Shown: in pieces, positions 37,723-48,759 of the stretch
Layout of the letters: the number at the start of each line of letters is the position of its first letter
Position numbering within the stretch: position 1 is the first letter of the stretch
NCBI GenBank assembly: GCA_040751755.1
Contig: JBFMHC010000031.1
Location: forward strand, 1-64,000
Direction of reading: 5' to 3'
From: PFJX01 sp040751755
Lineage (GTDB): Bacteria; Pseudomonadota; Gammaproteobacteria; Burkholderiales; Thiobacillaceae
Length of the DNA: 64,000 nt
The notes under the pieces: model-generated
Told to the model about the DNA's origin: nothing
The model's database searches: none
The model's input: the letters and a program-made list of their open reading frames with translations, nothing else
Position numbers and translations under genes: made by a program

Positions 37723-38348
37723 GGGGTCACCCGGAGGCGGATCTCGGCATCCGTGACCGGCGCGCCTGGCTGCGCCTCGTGGGTGTCGATGCGCACCACC
37801 CTGGCGACGTATGGCACCGAGAGGTGGTACTCGCCAGGCAGGGAATCGAAGGTGCGCATCAATGCCTCGGTGGAGATGTCCTCGAGGAGCAGTTGCACCG
37901 AATCGGTCGGCGCCATCTCCGGTTCGCCGCTGTAGGGCTCGGCGGCCGGCAGGACCGGTGTGTAGAGCATGGGCCCGGAGAGCACGGGCGTCCTCTCGAT
38001 CGCCTGCATGGCGCGGCCGATGATGTAGTGCTGGTGCTCGGCGTCGTCCGCCCAGGGGGTCAGAAGGTAGTGCAGATCCAGGGCAAGGTGGCCGCGCCCG
38101 TCCGCGTTGCCCGCCGCCGACCAGGCAGCGCGCATGGTCTTGTTGAAATCCACGCGGTAGAGCAGGACGGTCAGCGCATTGTGGCCAAGCGTTTTCGTGA
38201 CCGTCTTTGGGTCCAGGTCCTCGGTGCGGATCAGCATGGCCTTCGTCTCGTTGCCCGCGCCAGGGACCGGTTGACGCTCGGCAAAGGCATTGGCGAGCAG
38301 ACGCTCGATGCTCTTGCCGATGGCGGCAATGCCCGTGTAGCCGGCCAT
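37719..38348 (-). CDS. DUF4255 tail-terminator/cap protein (Afp16-like)
   Basis: 209 aa, the first gene of the operon. TKTLGHNALTVLLYRVDFNK, LALDLHYLLTPWADDAEHQH and YIIGRAMQAIERTPVLSG are diagnostic for DUF4255, the family of eCIS cap proteins that end tube and sheath growth. STEALMRTFDSLPGEYHLSV in the second half also fits the family. The start lies about 104 nt downstream of the inferred transcription start of the sigma-54 promoter. Confidence 0.95.
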   Translation of the reverse strand: MAGYTGIAAIGKSIERLLANAFAERQPVPGAGNETKAMLIRTEDLDPKTVTKTLGHNALTVLLYRVDFNKTMRAAWSAAGNADGRGHLALDLHYLLTPWADDAEHQHYIIGRAMQAIERTPVLSGPMLYTPVLPAAEPYSGEPEMAPTDSVQLLLEDISTEALMRTFDSLPGEYHLSVPYVARVVRIDTHEAQPGAPVTDAEIRLRVTP

Positions 38349-38461
38349 GTCAGTCCCTCTCCCCTGCCATCTCGCCTCCCGCGAAGCTGTTCTCGTCTAC
38401 CTGGGCACGCGGGATGATGGCGCCGTTTGGCGCCGCGACGTGCCTGGCAGCGGGACGGACG

Positions 38462-38478
38462 TTGCAAGCGCTATGCCA
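38462..38478 (-). promoter_or_regulatory. Sigma-54 promoter for the injection-system operon
   Basis: On the minus strand the sequence reads TGGCATA-N4-TTGCAA: a -24 element with GG and a -12 element with GC separated exactly as in the RpoN consensus TGGCACG-N4-TTGC. It is the only such site I see between the regulator and the cap gene, and it faces the operon. Transcription should start near 38452. The gene just upstream encodes a sigma-54 activator, which makes a chance match less likely. Confidence 0.75.
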
Positions 38479-38534
38479 GGCATTGGGTCCGCGGCAAGGG
38501 CCGCAGGATCAAGGCGTTACGTTGCTATGGCGGA

Positions 38535-38562
38535 GGGTGGGTGCGGCCTGGTCGACCCACCC
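38535..38562. promoter_or_regulatory. Inverted repeat, candidate activator (enhancer) site
   Basis: A perfect 8-bp inverted repeat, GGGTGGGT-N12-ACCCACCC, is centred about 97 bp upstream of the inferred sigma-54 transcription start, a usual distance for an enhancer bound by a sigma-54 activator. There is no T-run, so a terminator for the regulator gene is less likely. Binding is inferred. Confidence 0.5.
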
Positions 38563-38616
38563 ATGGCGCATGTCGTGCCCCGGGTGGGGTAGCGAGAACC
38601 CGGTATGGGCCTCGCC

Positions 38617-39612
38617 TCAGGCGGCGCGAAACCGGCTCGGCTCGATGCGGTGTTTCTTCAGCAGCTTGCCCAGCGCACGCCGTTCCTTGCCGGCCAGCCG
38701 CGCGGCGTGCGAGACGTTACCGGCCGAGGCGTGCATCAGGTGGATCAGGTGATCGCGCTCGAAGGCGTGCAGGACGCGCTGCTTCTCCTCGTTGAAGTTC
38801 ATGGAGAGCATGGCGGGCTTGCGGCGATCCGGGAGGTTGCGGCGCTCGGCATCCGGGCGTCGCGGGAGGATTTCGACCTGGTCGCCGTCGGAGAGCAGGA
38901 ACTCGCGCTGGATCAGGTGCTGCAATTCGCGCACGTTCCCCCGCCACGGTTGCGTGGTGAGCCAATGGCGGGTATCCGGGTGGATGTCCTTTTCCGCCAG
39001 GCCGTACTGGCGCGCCGCCAGGGCGATGAAGTGGCGGGCCAGGAGGACGATGTCCTCGCCGCGTTCGCGCAGTGCCGGCACGTGCAATTCCATGACGTTG
39101 AGACGGAAGTGCAGGTCGGCGCGGAAGGCGCCGGTCTCGACCAGCCGTGCCATGTCGGTGTTGGACGCCGCCAGCACGCGCACGTCGGCGTGCGCCAGCC
39201 TGGTGCTTCCCAAGGCGCGGTACTGGCCGTCCTGCATGAAGCGCAGCAGGCAGACCTGGGCCTTGTGTGTGAGCGTGTCAACCTCGTCCAGGAACAGGGT
39301 GCCGCCCTCCGCCTGCGCCACCAGCCCAGGCTGGCTCTCGCGCGCGTCGGTGTAGGCGCCGCGCGCATGGCCGAACAGCTCGTTCTCGATCAGGTGGTCG
39401 GGCAGCGCGCCGCAGTTGACCGGGATGAAGGGCCTGTCCTTGCGTCTGCCCTGGTAGTGGATGGCGCGCGCGGCGAGCTCCTTGCCGCTGCCTGTTTCGC
39501 CGGTGATCAGCACCGGCGTGTCGTAGATGGCGATCTTTTCCAGGATGCCCAGCATCGCGTGGAATGCCTGGGATTCGCCGATGAAGCCGTGGCAATGCAG
39601 TGGTTTGGTCAT
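38617..39612 (-). CDS. Sigma-54-dependent transcriptional activator lacking a receiver domain
   Basis: 331 aa. The AAA+ activator domain starts almost at once: GETGSGKE (Walker A, about residues 37-44), EGGTLFLDEVD (Walker B) and FRADLHFRLNVMELHVPALR. The sigma-54-contacting loop reads GAYTDA in place of the common GAFTGA. The C-terminus ends in a Fis-type helix-turn-helix (SAGNVSHAARLAGKERRALG). No receiver, GAF or PAS domain is present, as in PspF, so control must come from a partner protein or from its own expression. A GGGAGGG ribosome binding site precedes the ATG. The gene lies directly upstream of the sigma-54 promoter and is its likely activator. Confidence 0.92.
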   Translation of the reverse strand: MTKPLHCHGFIGESQAFHAMLGILEKIAIYDTPVLITGETGSGKELAARAIHYQGRRKDRPFIPVNCGALPDHLIENELFGHARGAYTDARESQPGLVAQAEGGTLFLDEVDTLTHKAQVCLLRFMQDGQYRALGSTRLAHADVRVLAASNTDMARLVETGAFRADLHFRLNVMELHVPALRERGEDIVLLARHFIALAARQYGLAEKDIHPDTRHWLTTQPWRGNVRELQHLIQREFLLSDGDQVEILPRRPDAERRNLPDRRKPAMLSMNFNEEKQRVLHAFERDHLIHLMHASAGNVSHAARLAGKERRALGKLLKKHRIEPSRFRAA

Positions 39613-39889
39613 GTTTCCCTCCCGTGGAATATGCGGTCATCGCATTCCGCTGCTCGTGGCCCCCAGCTTGCCTGGGAGGCCAAGGCGCGGTGTTTTCATA
39701 AGGTTAACCCAGAACGGTGGGCGGACAAGACCACGAGGCCCGCGAGGTGGTGGATTCGCCAGGTGGCGGCCAATGTCGCGATGATCGCCTCGATCTGTCA
39801 GGCGATCTCACTGGACGCCGGCGGCAAGATGATCAACGGTTTGAGTGTGCTTCGCTTCAGGAAGGCTTGAATGGCAAGCCCTGAAATGC
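39613..39889. other. Intergenic region upstream of the sigma-54 activator
   Basis: No gene that I can support. It holds the activator's ribosome binding site and two imperfect inverted repeats, at 39626-39648 (GGAAT-AT-GCG / CGC-ATTCC) and 39662-39676 (CCCAG-N5-CTGGG), which could be operators. I see no convincing sigma-70 promoter. A plus-strand open stretch here is ordinary for GC-rich DNA. Confidence 0.4.
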
Positions 39890-39918
39890 AAAAGGCCCGC
39901 AAAAATGCGGGCCTTTTT
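39890..39918 (-). terminator. Intrinsic terminator after tRNA-Asn
   Basis: AAAGGCCCGC and GCGGGCCTTT form a strong hairpin with a short A/T loop, and A/T runs flank it on both sides. It lies just 5 bp past the 3' end of tRNA-Asn in the direction of its transcription. Confidence 0.9.
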
Positions 39919-39923
39919 CTGTT

Positions 39924-39999
39924 TGGCTCCCCGACCTGGGCTCGAACCAGGGACCTGCGGATTAACAGTCCGTCGCTCTACCGACTGAGCTATCGGGGA
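39924..39999 (-). tRNA. tRNA-Asn (anticodon GTT)
   Basis: 76 nt including an encoded CCA end. The acceptor stem TCCCCGA pairs with TCGGGGA, the D-arm AGCTCAGTCGGTAGAGC and T-arm GGTTCGAGCCC are canonical, and the anticodon loop CTGTTAA contains GTT. It has its own promoter and terminator. Its 3' end points toward the injection-system locus. Confidence 0.97.
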
Positions 40000-40013
40000 A
40001 TCGAGAGACCGCG

Positions 40014-40042
40014 ATCTTACTGAGGGCGCGGTTCCCGGTCAA
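40014..40042 (-). promoter_or_regulatory. Sigma-70 promoter of tRNA-Asn
   Basis: On the minus strand: -35 TTGACC, 17-bp spacer, -10 TAAGAT, with the tRNA beginning 14 bp after the -10 element. Confidence 0.8.
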
Positions 40043-40055
40043 CTGCAAAGTGCGC

Positions 40056-41246
<1,191 letters not shown>

Positions 41247-41322
41247 GATGGGGCCTTCGTGTTAGTTCAGAACGCGGGTGGCACGCGCGGTATGATCCAC
41301 CAATTTATCGCGCGATTTTAAC

Positions 41323-43359
<2,037 letters not shown>

Positions 43360-43428
43360 TTTGCCGCGCTTCGTGCCGATATGGTGCGACATGGAGTGTC
43401 CGGACGCTTGTCAGACAGGAGGATGCAG

Positions 43429-45090
43429 GTGACGTCGTTTTTCGCGAAGAACAACGATGCGGTGGTGAACTACGGTCAATTGCGCGCCCTGGTGGTGGAT
43501 GACTACCCGGGCATGCGCAGTGCCTTGAAGATCACGCTTTCCAACTTCGGCCTCTCGCGCATCGATATGGCGGCGAATGTCGGCGAGGTCCTGTTCAAGG
43601 CGCAGAACACCCGCTACGACCTGATCCTGTGCGACTTCAACCTGGGGGAGGGCAGGGACGGCCAGCAGCTGCTGGAGGAATTGCGGCATCGCCAACTGAT
43701 CTCCCTGGGGGCCGTGTTCGTCATGGTCACGGCGGAGTCGGGCTATGAGAAGGTGGTCGCCACCGCCGAGCTGGCGCCCGACGATTACCTGATCAAGCCC
43801 TTCAGTTCCGAACTCATGCGTGCGCGTCTGGATGCCATCCTCTTGCGCAAGCAGGCATTCGCCGAGGTTTACGGCCACTTCGAGAATCACGAGATCGACG
43901 AGGCGATCGCCGGTTGCGACGACATCGTGCGCAACAAGCCCAAGTACGTCGTCGATGCCCTGCGCTTCAAGGGTGAACTGCTCAACGCGATCGGCCGCTT
44001 CGAGGAGGCGGAGGAGCTGTACCGCAAGGTCATCGAGATGCGTGCCGTGCCCTGGGCGCGCCTGGGACTGGCGCGCAGCCTGCACGAGATGAAGAAGGAG
44101 GGCGAGGCCGAGGAGATCCTGCACGACATCCTCGATACCGCGCCCGAGGTGGTGGCCGCCTACGACCTGCTCGCGGAGGTATGCACGGCGAACAAGGACA
44201 TGCAGGGGGCGCAGCAGGCCCTGGAGCGCGGCGTCGCGGTGTCGGCCAAGACGGTGCGGCGCCAGCAGCGCCTGGGCGAGGTGGCCTTCGCCAACGGCGA
44301 CCTCGAGGTGGCCAAGCAGGCCTACAGCGACGCGCTGGAGAAGGGGCGTCATTCCATATTCGTCGGTGCGGCGGATTTCGGCCATCTGTGCCGGGTGCAG
44401 GTGGAGCAGGGCGACCTCAACGGTGCCCTGGACACCCTGAAGAAGGGCAAGATGACCCTGCAGGCCGACCCGGAGGGTCAACTCGTCGGCGCCGTGGTGC
44501 GCGGCCTGGTCCACACCCGCGCCGGCAACCCCGCGGAGGCGGAGCGGGCGATGGACGAGGCGGCGCGCCTGAGCCAGGGCGGGGCGCGTACCGATGGCCG
44601 CCTGATGCTCGATTACGCCGACACCTGCATGGCCAACGGGCGTTTCGAGCAGGCGGATGCGGTGATCCGCGAGGTGGCGCGCAACGCCCACGACAGCGAA
44701 TCCCTCCTGTCCAAGGCCAGGCAGATCTACGAGAAGGCCGGGCGCAGCGACGTCGGCGATGCCCTGCTCAAGGAATGCACCGCCAGTGTGCGCAGCCTCA
44801 ACAACGAGGCGGTGATCCTGGCGAAGAAGGGCGATTACCAGGGGGCGCTCGCCAAGCTGCGCCAGGCGACGCGCGAGGCGCCGTTCAACCCGCGCATCCT
44901 CATGAACACGGTCTGGGTCATGCTCAAGCACCTGGAGGCGGAAGGTCTCGACCACGACCTGCACGACGAGGCGAAGGCACTGCTCGAAGAGGCGGACCGC
45001 CAGTCGCCCGGACATCCGCGCATCGCCACCCTGCGCGGACAGATGAAGGATGTGGAGGCGCGCTACGGCATACGCAGGAGGGACGCTTGA
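43429..45090 (+). CDS. Response regulator with C-terminal tetratricopeptide-like repeats
   Basis: About 553 aa. The receiver domain shows the acidic pair in VVDDYPGM, the phosphorylated aspartate in LILCDFNLGEG, the switch threonine in FVMVTAES and the lysine in DYLIKPFS. From about residue 150 on are helical repeats of the TPR type (for example ALRFKGELLNAIGRFEEAEE and GEVAFANGDLEVAKQAYSDA), and there is no DNA-binding or enzymatic output domain. It likely acts through protein-protein contacts. I chose GTG at 43429 because an AGGAGG lies 6 nt upstream; an in-frame ATG at 43423 abuts that site and an ATG at 43381 has none. It overlaps the kinase gene by 4 bp. Confidence 0.88.
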   Translation: MTSFFAKNNDAVVNYGQLRALVVDDYPGMRSALKITLSNFGLSRIDMAANVGEVLFKAQNTRYDLILCDFNLGEGRDGQQLLEELRHRQLISLGAVFVMVTAESGYEKVVATAELAPDDYLIKPFSSELMRARLDAILLRKQAFAEVYGHFENHEIDEAIAGCDDIVRNKPKYVVDALRFKGELLNAIGRFEEAEELYRKVIEMRAVPWARLGLARSLHEMKKEGEAEEILHDILDTAPEVVAAYDLLAEVCTANKDMQGAQQALERGVAVSAKTVRRQQRLGEVAFANGDLEVAKQAYSDALEKGRHSIFVGAADFGHLCRVQVEQGDLNGALDTLKKGKMTLQADPEGQLVGAVVRGLVHTRAGNPAEAERAMDEAARLSQGGARTDGRLMLDYADTCMANGRFEQADAVIREVARNAHDSESLLSKARQIYEKAGRSDVGDALLKECTASVRSLNNEAVILAKKGDYQGALAKLRQATREAPFNPRILMNTVWVMLKHLEAEGLDHDLHDEAKALLEEADRQSPGHPRIATLRGQMKDVEARYGIRRRDA

Positions 45091-45743
45091 AAACACTCGA
45101 CGGCATCGATGTCTACGCTGCACTGATCCACGAGCTGAAGAACAATCTCGGCCTGCTGGCGATGACCCTGGAGGCCATCCCCGATACCGGGGGCGCCGAC
45201 CACGACGGCAGGCTCGACGACGCGCGCCTGCTCTGTCAGCGCGTGATCGACCGGTTGCAGCAGGCACTGTTCGTCTACAAGGCCGAACGCCAGGCCGTGC
45301 ACCCGATGGTGGACGCCTATTCTCCCGCCGACATGGCCGCCGAGCTGTGCGAGACGGCGGCGGCGCTCTCGCGGGGGCGCCTGTCCGTCGATCTCGAGAT
45401 GGCCGACGATGCCCCCGCGCTCTGGTTCTTCGACCGCAATCTGGTGGAGATGGCCTTGCTCAACGCGATCCACAACTCGCTGGATTACGCGCGTCAGTCC
45501 CTGCGTATCCGCGTGGGGATGTCCGGACCGTTGCTTGAGATCACCGTGGAGGACGACTCGCCCGGTTTTCCCGAGCATGTCCTGGAATCGTTCGCGGCCA
45601 AGCAGGCCTATCGTTCGACGAGCACCGGCCTGGGCCTGCAGTTCGCGCAAATGATCGCCGAGGCCCACGAAAACAAGGGGGTCAGGGGCGAACTGCGACT
45701 TGCCAACGAGGACGGTGCCCGCTTCTCCCTGCGTCTGCCCTGA
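45087..45743 (+). CDS. Minimal sensor-less histidine kinase
   Basis: 218 aa from a TTG that overlaps the stop of the response regulator (TTGA) and has a GGAGGG ribosome binding site. It has no sensor or membrane segment: it opens with the dimerisation/phosphoacceptor region YAALIHELKNNLGLLAMTLE (H box) and continues with an HATPase_c domain: N box VEMALLNAIHNSLDYA, G1 VEDDSPGFP and G2 TSTGLGLQFAQMIAE. It probably phosphorylates the TPR response regulator encoded just upstream; the signal input is unknown and may come from a separate protein. Confidence 0.88.
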   Translation: MKTLDGIDVYAALIHELKNNLGLLAMTLEAIPDTGGADHDGRLDDARLLCQRVIDRLQQALFVYKAERQAVHPMVDAYSPADMAAELCETAAALSRGRLSVDLEMADDAPALWFFDRNLVEMALLNAIHNSLDYARQSLRIRVGMSGPLLEITVEDDSPGFPEHVLESFAAKQAYRSTSTGLGLQFAQMIAEAHENKGVRGELRLANEDGARFSLRLP

Positions 45744-45785
45744 TCCCAGGGGTGCCGGGGTGGGTGAAAAAAATCGGTATGACAA

Positions 45786-45814
45786 TTGCTATCGGTGGCG
45801 ACCCTCGCTAGAAT
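45786..45814 (+). promoter_or_regulatory. Sigma-70 promoter of tRNA-Val
   Basis: -35 TTGCTA, 17-bp spacer, -10 TAGAAT, ending 13 bp before the tRNA. Confidence 0.8.
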
Positions 45815-45827
45815 GCGCCCCGACCTT

Positions 45828-45904
45828 AGGCGCGTAGCTCAGCTGGTTAGAGCACCACCTTGACATGGTGGGGGTCGTTGGTTCGAGTCCAATCGCGCCT
45901 ACCA
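45828..45904 (+). tRNA. tRNA-Val (anticodon GAC)
   Basis: 77 nt with an encoded CCA. Acceptor AGGCGCG pairs with CGCGCCT, the D-arm (AGCTCAGCTGGTTAGAGC) and T-arm (GGTTCGAGTCC) are canonical, and the anticodon loop TTGACAT gives GAC. Confidence 0.97.
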
Positions 45905-45914
45905 GCTTCAATCC

Positions 45915-45945
45915 AAAAGCCTCGTTCGAGGCTTTTGTTGTTTTT
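45915..45945 (+). terminator. Intrinsic terminator after tRNA-Val
   Basis: AAAAGCCTCG-TT-CGAGGCTTTT hairpin followed by a T-rich tail, beginning 10 bp after the tRNA and ending 11 bp before the thrS start codon. Confidence 0.88.
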
Positions 45946-45956
45946 CGGGTGCCAAC

Positions 45957-47849
45957 ATGCCGGTGATTCGCCTTCCTGATGGTTCTGAGCGTCGCTTCGA
46001 TACCCCCGTGACCGTCGCGGAGGTCGCCGCGAGCATCGGTGCTGGCCTGGCCCGCGCCGCACTGGCCGGCAAGGTGAACGGCACTCTCGTCGATACCTCA
46101 TATCGCATCGAAACGGATGCCGATCTCGCCATCGTCACCGACAAGGACGCCGACGGCCTCGACCTGATCCGCCATTCCACTGCCCACCTGCTCGCCTATG
46201 CCGTGAAGGAACTGTTTCCCGAGGCGCAGGTGACCATCGGCCCGGTGATCGAAGACGGCTTCTATTACGACTTCTCCTTCAAGCGCCCCTTCACGCCGGA
46301 AGACCTGGCGGCGATCGAGAAGCGCATGGCGGAACTGGCGAAGAAGGACATCCCGGTCAGCCGCGAGGAATGGGACCGCGACGCCGCGGTGGATTTCTTC
46401 AAGTCGATCGGCGAGGACTACAAGGCCGAGATCATCGCCTCCATCCCCGCCGGCCAGACCATCTCCCTGTATCGCGAGGGCGCGTTCGTCGACCTCTGTC
46501 GCGGCCCGCACGTGCCCTCCACCGGCAAGCTCAAGGCCTTCAAGCTGATGAAGGTCGCGGGCGCCTACTGGCGCGGCGACTCGAAGAACGAGATGCTGCA
46601 GCGTATCTATGGCACCGCCTGGTCCAACAAGGACGACCTGGCCGCCTACCTGCACCGCCTGGAAGAGGCGGAGAAACGCGACCACCGCCGCCTGGGCAAG
46701 CAGCTGGACCTGTTCCACCTGCAGGACGAGGCGCCGGGCATGGTGTTCTGGCACCCGCACGGCTGGGTGTTGTGGCAGGAGATCGAGCAGTACATGCGCG
46801 GCAAGTTCCGCGAGTACGGCTACCAGGAGGTGAAGACCCCGACGGTGATGGACCGCACCCTGTGGGAGAAGTCCGGCCACTGGGACAACTACCGCGAGAA
46901 CATGTTCACCACCGCCTCGGAGAACCGCGATTACGCGGTGAAGCCGATGAACTGCCCGGGCCACGTGCAGATCTTCAACCACGGCCTGCGCAGCTACCGC
47001 GACCTGCCGCTGCGCCTCGCGGAGTTCGGTTCCTGCCACCGCAACGAGCCCTCCGGCGCGCTGCATGGTCTGATGCGGGTGCGCGCCTTCGTGCAGGACG
47101 ACGCGCACATCTTCTGCACGGAAAACCAGGTGCAGGCGGAGGTGTCGGACTTCATCAAGATGCTGCAGGCGGTGTACGCCGATTTCGGCTTCAGCGACGT
47201 GTTGGTGAAGCTGTCCACGCGTCCGGAAAAGCGGGTCGGCAGCGACGAGTCCTGGGACAAGGCGGAGGCCGGTCTGGCCGCAGCGTTGCAGCAGAATGGC
47301 CTGGCCTACGACCTGCAGCCCGGTGAGGGCGCGTTCTACGGCCCGAAGATCGAGTTCACCCTCAAGGACTCGCTCGGTCGTCTCTGGCAGGTCGGCACCA
47401 TCCAGCTCGACTTCAACCTGCCGGTGCGTCTGGGTGCCGAGTTCGTCGACGAGGACAACACCCGCAAGCCGCCCGTGATGCTGCACCGCGCCATCCTCGG
47501 CTCCATGGAGCGTTTCATCGGCATCCTCATCGAACATTACGCCGGCAACTTCCCGGTCTGGCTCGCGCCGGTGCAGGCAGTGGTGATGAGCATCACCGAC
47601 GCGCAGGCGGATTACGCGGGCGAGGTTACCCAAGCCCTTAAAAAACAAGGCTTCCGCGTGGTTTCCGACTTGAGAAGCGAGAAGATTGGCTATAAAATCC
47701 GCGAGCACTCCATGCAGCGTGTGCCGTTCCAGGTCGTCCTGGGCGACAAGGAGCGCCAGGAAGGCAAGCTGGCGGTCCGTGCCCGCGGTGGCGAGGATCT
47801 CGGGCAGATGACGCTCGACGCATTCGCCGCCATGCTGCGTAAGGGTTGA
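45957..47849 (+). CDS. thrS: Threonyl-tRNA synthetase
   Basis: 630 aa, full length. The N-terminal TGS domain (PVIRLPDGSERRFDTPVTVA), the editing domain with HSTAHLLAYAVKELFP, the class II catalytic core with NCPGHVQIFNHGLRSYRDLP and its zinc-binding cysteine, FGSCHRNEPSGALHGLMRVR, and the C-terminal anticodon-binding domain ending in LDAFAAMLRKG are all present. It charges tRNA-Thr and edits mischarged serine. It heads the thrS-infC-rpmI-rplT-pheST series. Confidence 0.98.
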   Translation: MPVIRLPDGSERRFDTPVTVAEVAASIGAGLARAALAGKVNGTLVDTSYRIETDADLAIVTDKDADGLDLIRHSTAHLLAYAVKELFPEAQVTIGPVIEDGFYYDFSFKRPFTPEDLAAIEKRMAELAKKDIPVSREEWDRDAAVDFFKSIGEDYKAEIIASIPAGQTISLYREGAFVDLCRGPHVPSTGKLKAFKLMKVAGAYWRGDSKNEMLQRIYGTAWSNKDDLAAYLHRLEEAEKRDHRRLGKQLDLFHLQDEAPGMVFWHPHGWVLWQEIEQYMRGKFREYGYQEVKTPTVMDRTLWEKSGHWDNYRENMFTTASENRDYAVKPMNCPGHVQIFNHGLRSYRDLPLRLAEFGSCHRNEPSGALHGLMRVRAFVQDDAHIFCTENQVQAEVSDFIKMLQAVYADFGFSDVLVKLSTRPEKRVGSDESWDKAEAGLAAALQQNGLAYDLQPGEGAFYGPKIEFTLKDSLGRLWQVGTIQLDFNLPVRLGAEFVDEDNTRKPPVMLHRAILGSMERFIGILIEHYAGNFPVWLAPVQAVVMSITDAQADYAGEVTQALKKQGFRVVSDLRSEKIGYKIREHSMQRVPFQVVLGDKERQEGKLAVRARGGEDLGQMTLDAFAAMLRKG

Positions 47850-47860
47850 TGAACACTGAA

Positions 47861-47894
47861 GGAGCCGATGCGGGTAATCGGCTCCTCGTTTTTT
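47861..47894 (+). terminator. Intrinsic terminator between thrS and infC
   Basis: GGAGCCGAT-N7-ATCGGCTCC (9-bp perfect arms) followed by TCGTTTTTT. The infC ribosome binding site begins directly after the T-run, so this hairpin could control read-through into infC. Confidence 0.88.
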
Positions 47895-47907
47895 GAAGGG
47901 ATTGGCG

Positions 47908-48429
47908 ATAGCTCAGGACAAAGAACTCCGGATCAACGGCGAGATCGACGCGCCCGAGGTCCGACTGGTCGGTGACGACGGCGAGCAGCTGGGCGTTGTC
48001 GGTTTGCGGGAAGCCCTTCTGAAGGCCGAAGACATGGAGTTGGATCTCGTCGAGATCGCCCCCATGGCGAAGCCGCCGGTATGCCGGATCATGGATTACG
48101 GCAAGCACAAGTACCGGGAGAGCAAGAAGCAGCATGAGGCCAAGCTCAAGCAGAAGCAGATCCAGGTCAAGGAAGTGAAGTTCCGTCCCGGTACTGACGA
48201 GAACGACTACCAGGTCAAGTTGCGCAACCTGGTTCGCTTCCTCAGCGAGGGCGACAAGGCGAAGATCACCCTGCGCTTCCGCGGCCGCGAGATGGCCCAC
48301 CAGGAACTGGGCATGGAGCAGTTGAAGCGGGTCGAAGCCGATCTGGCCGAATACGCCACGGTCGAGCAGTTTCCGAAGATGGAGGGGCGCCAGATGGTGA
48401 TGGTCCTGGCACCGAAGAAGAAAAAATAA
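47908..48429 (+). CDS. infC: Translation initiation factor IF-3, probable ATA start codon
   Basis: About 173 aa. RINGEIDAPEVRLVGDDGEQ, PVCRIMDYGKHKYRESKKQH and KFRPGTDENDYQVKLRNLVR are diagnostic for IF-3, which binds the 30S subunit and proofreads the start codon. No ATG precedes the conserved region. An AAGGG ribosome binding site at 47896-47900 lies 7 nt before ATA (47908), the best-spaced start; in-frame TTG codons at 47893 and 47902 are upstream of or abut that site. Non-canonical AUU/AUC/AUA starts on infC are known and allow IF-3 to repress its own synthesis. Confidence 0.93.
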   Translation: MAQDKELRINGEIDAPEVRLVGDDGEQLGVVGLREALLKAEDMELDLVEIAPMAKPPVCRIMDYGKHKYRESKKQHEAKLKQKQIQVKEVKFRPGTDENDYQVKLRNLVRFLSEGDKAKITLRFRGREMAHQELGMEQLKRVEADLAEYATVEQFPKMEGRQMVMVLAPKKKK

Positions 48430-48546
48430 GCATCACGCAGTTTGGGCCGGTGCGGGCCTGGTTGAAATCGCACCGACAAGTGTCGGCTGGCCAAGCAAGC
48501 GTTTCCGCCGGAAACCGCCAGGCGACATCGAAAAATGGAGTTTGTC

Positions 48547-48744
48547 ATGCCGAAGATGAAGACCAAGAGCGGCGCTGCGAAGCGTTTCCGCGTCCGGGGC
48601 AGTGGCAGCATCAAGCGCTCCTCCGCTTACATGCGCCACATCCTCACCAAGAAGACCACCAAGCGCAAGCGCCAGCTGCGCGGTATGTCTGAAGTGCATG
48701 CCGGTGACATCGGCCATGTCCGCGACATGATGCCCTACGCTTAA
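48547..48744 (+). CDS. rpmI: 50S ribosomal protein L35
   Basis: 65 aa, strongly basic: PKMKTKSGAAKRFRVRGSGS, SAYMRHILTKKTTKRKRQLR. ATG at 48547 starts the conserved region. The 117 bp after infC are typical of a leader; in many bacteria L20 represses this operon by binding upstream of rpmI. Whether that leader is functional here cannot be seen. Confidence 0.97.
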   Translation: MPKMKTKSGAAKRFRVRGSGSIKRSSAYMRHILTKKTTKRKRQLRGMSEVHAGDIGHVRDMMPYA

Positions 48745-48759
48745 TCAAGGAGAACGCAC

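Noticed and set aside
38535..38562. Terminator of the sigma-54 activator gene
   Set aside because: The inverted repeat is perfect but lacks a T-run on the coding strand, and its distance from the sigma-54 promoter fits an activator site better.
39700..39870. Possible remnant coding sequence upstream of tRNA-Asn (plus strand, ending near 39870)
   Set aside because: No ribosome binding site or recognisable motif; the frame runs across the regulator gene on the other strand and looks like chance.
41247..41322. LexA/SOS box upstream of uvrB
   Set aside because: No CTG-N10-CAG palindrome is visible in the short uvrB upstream region.
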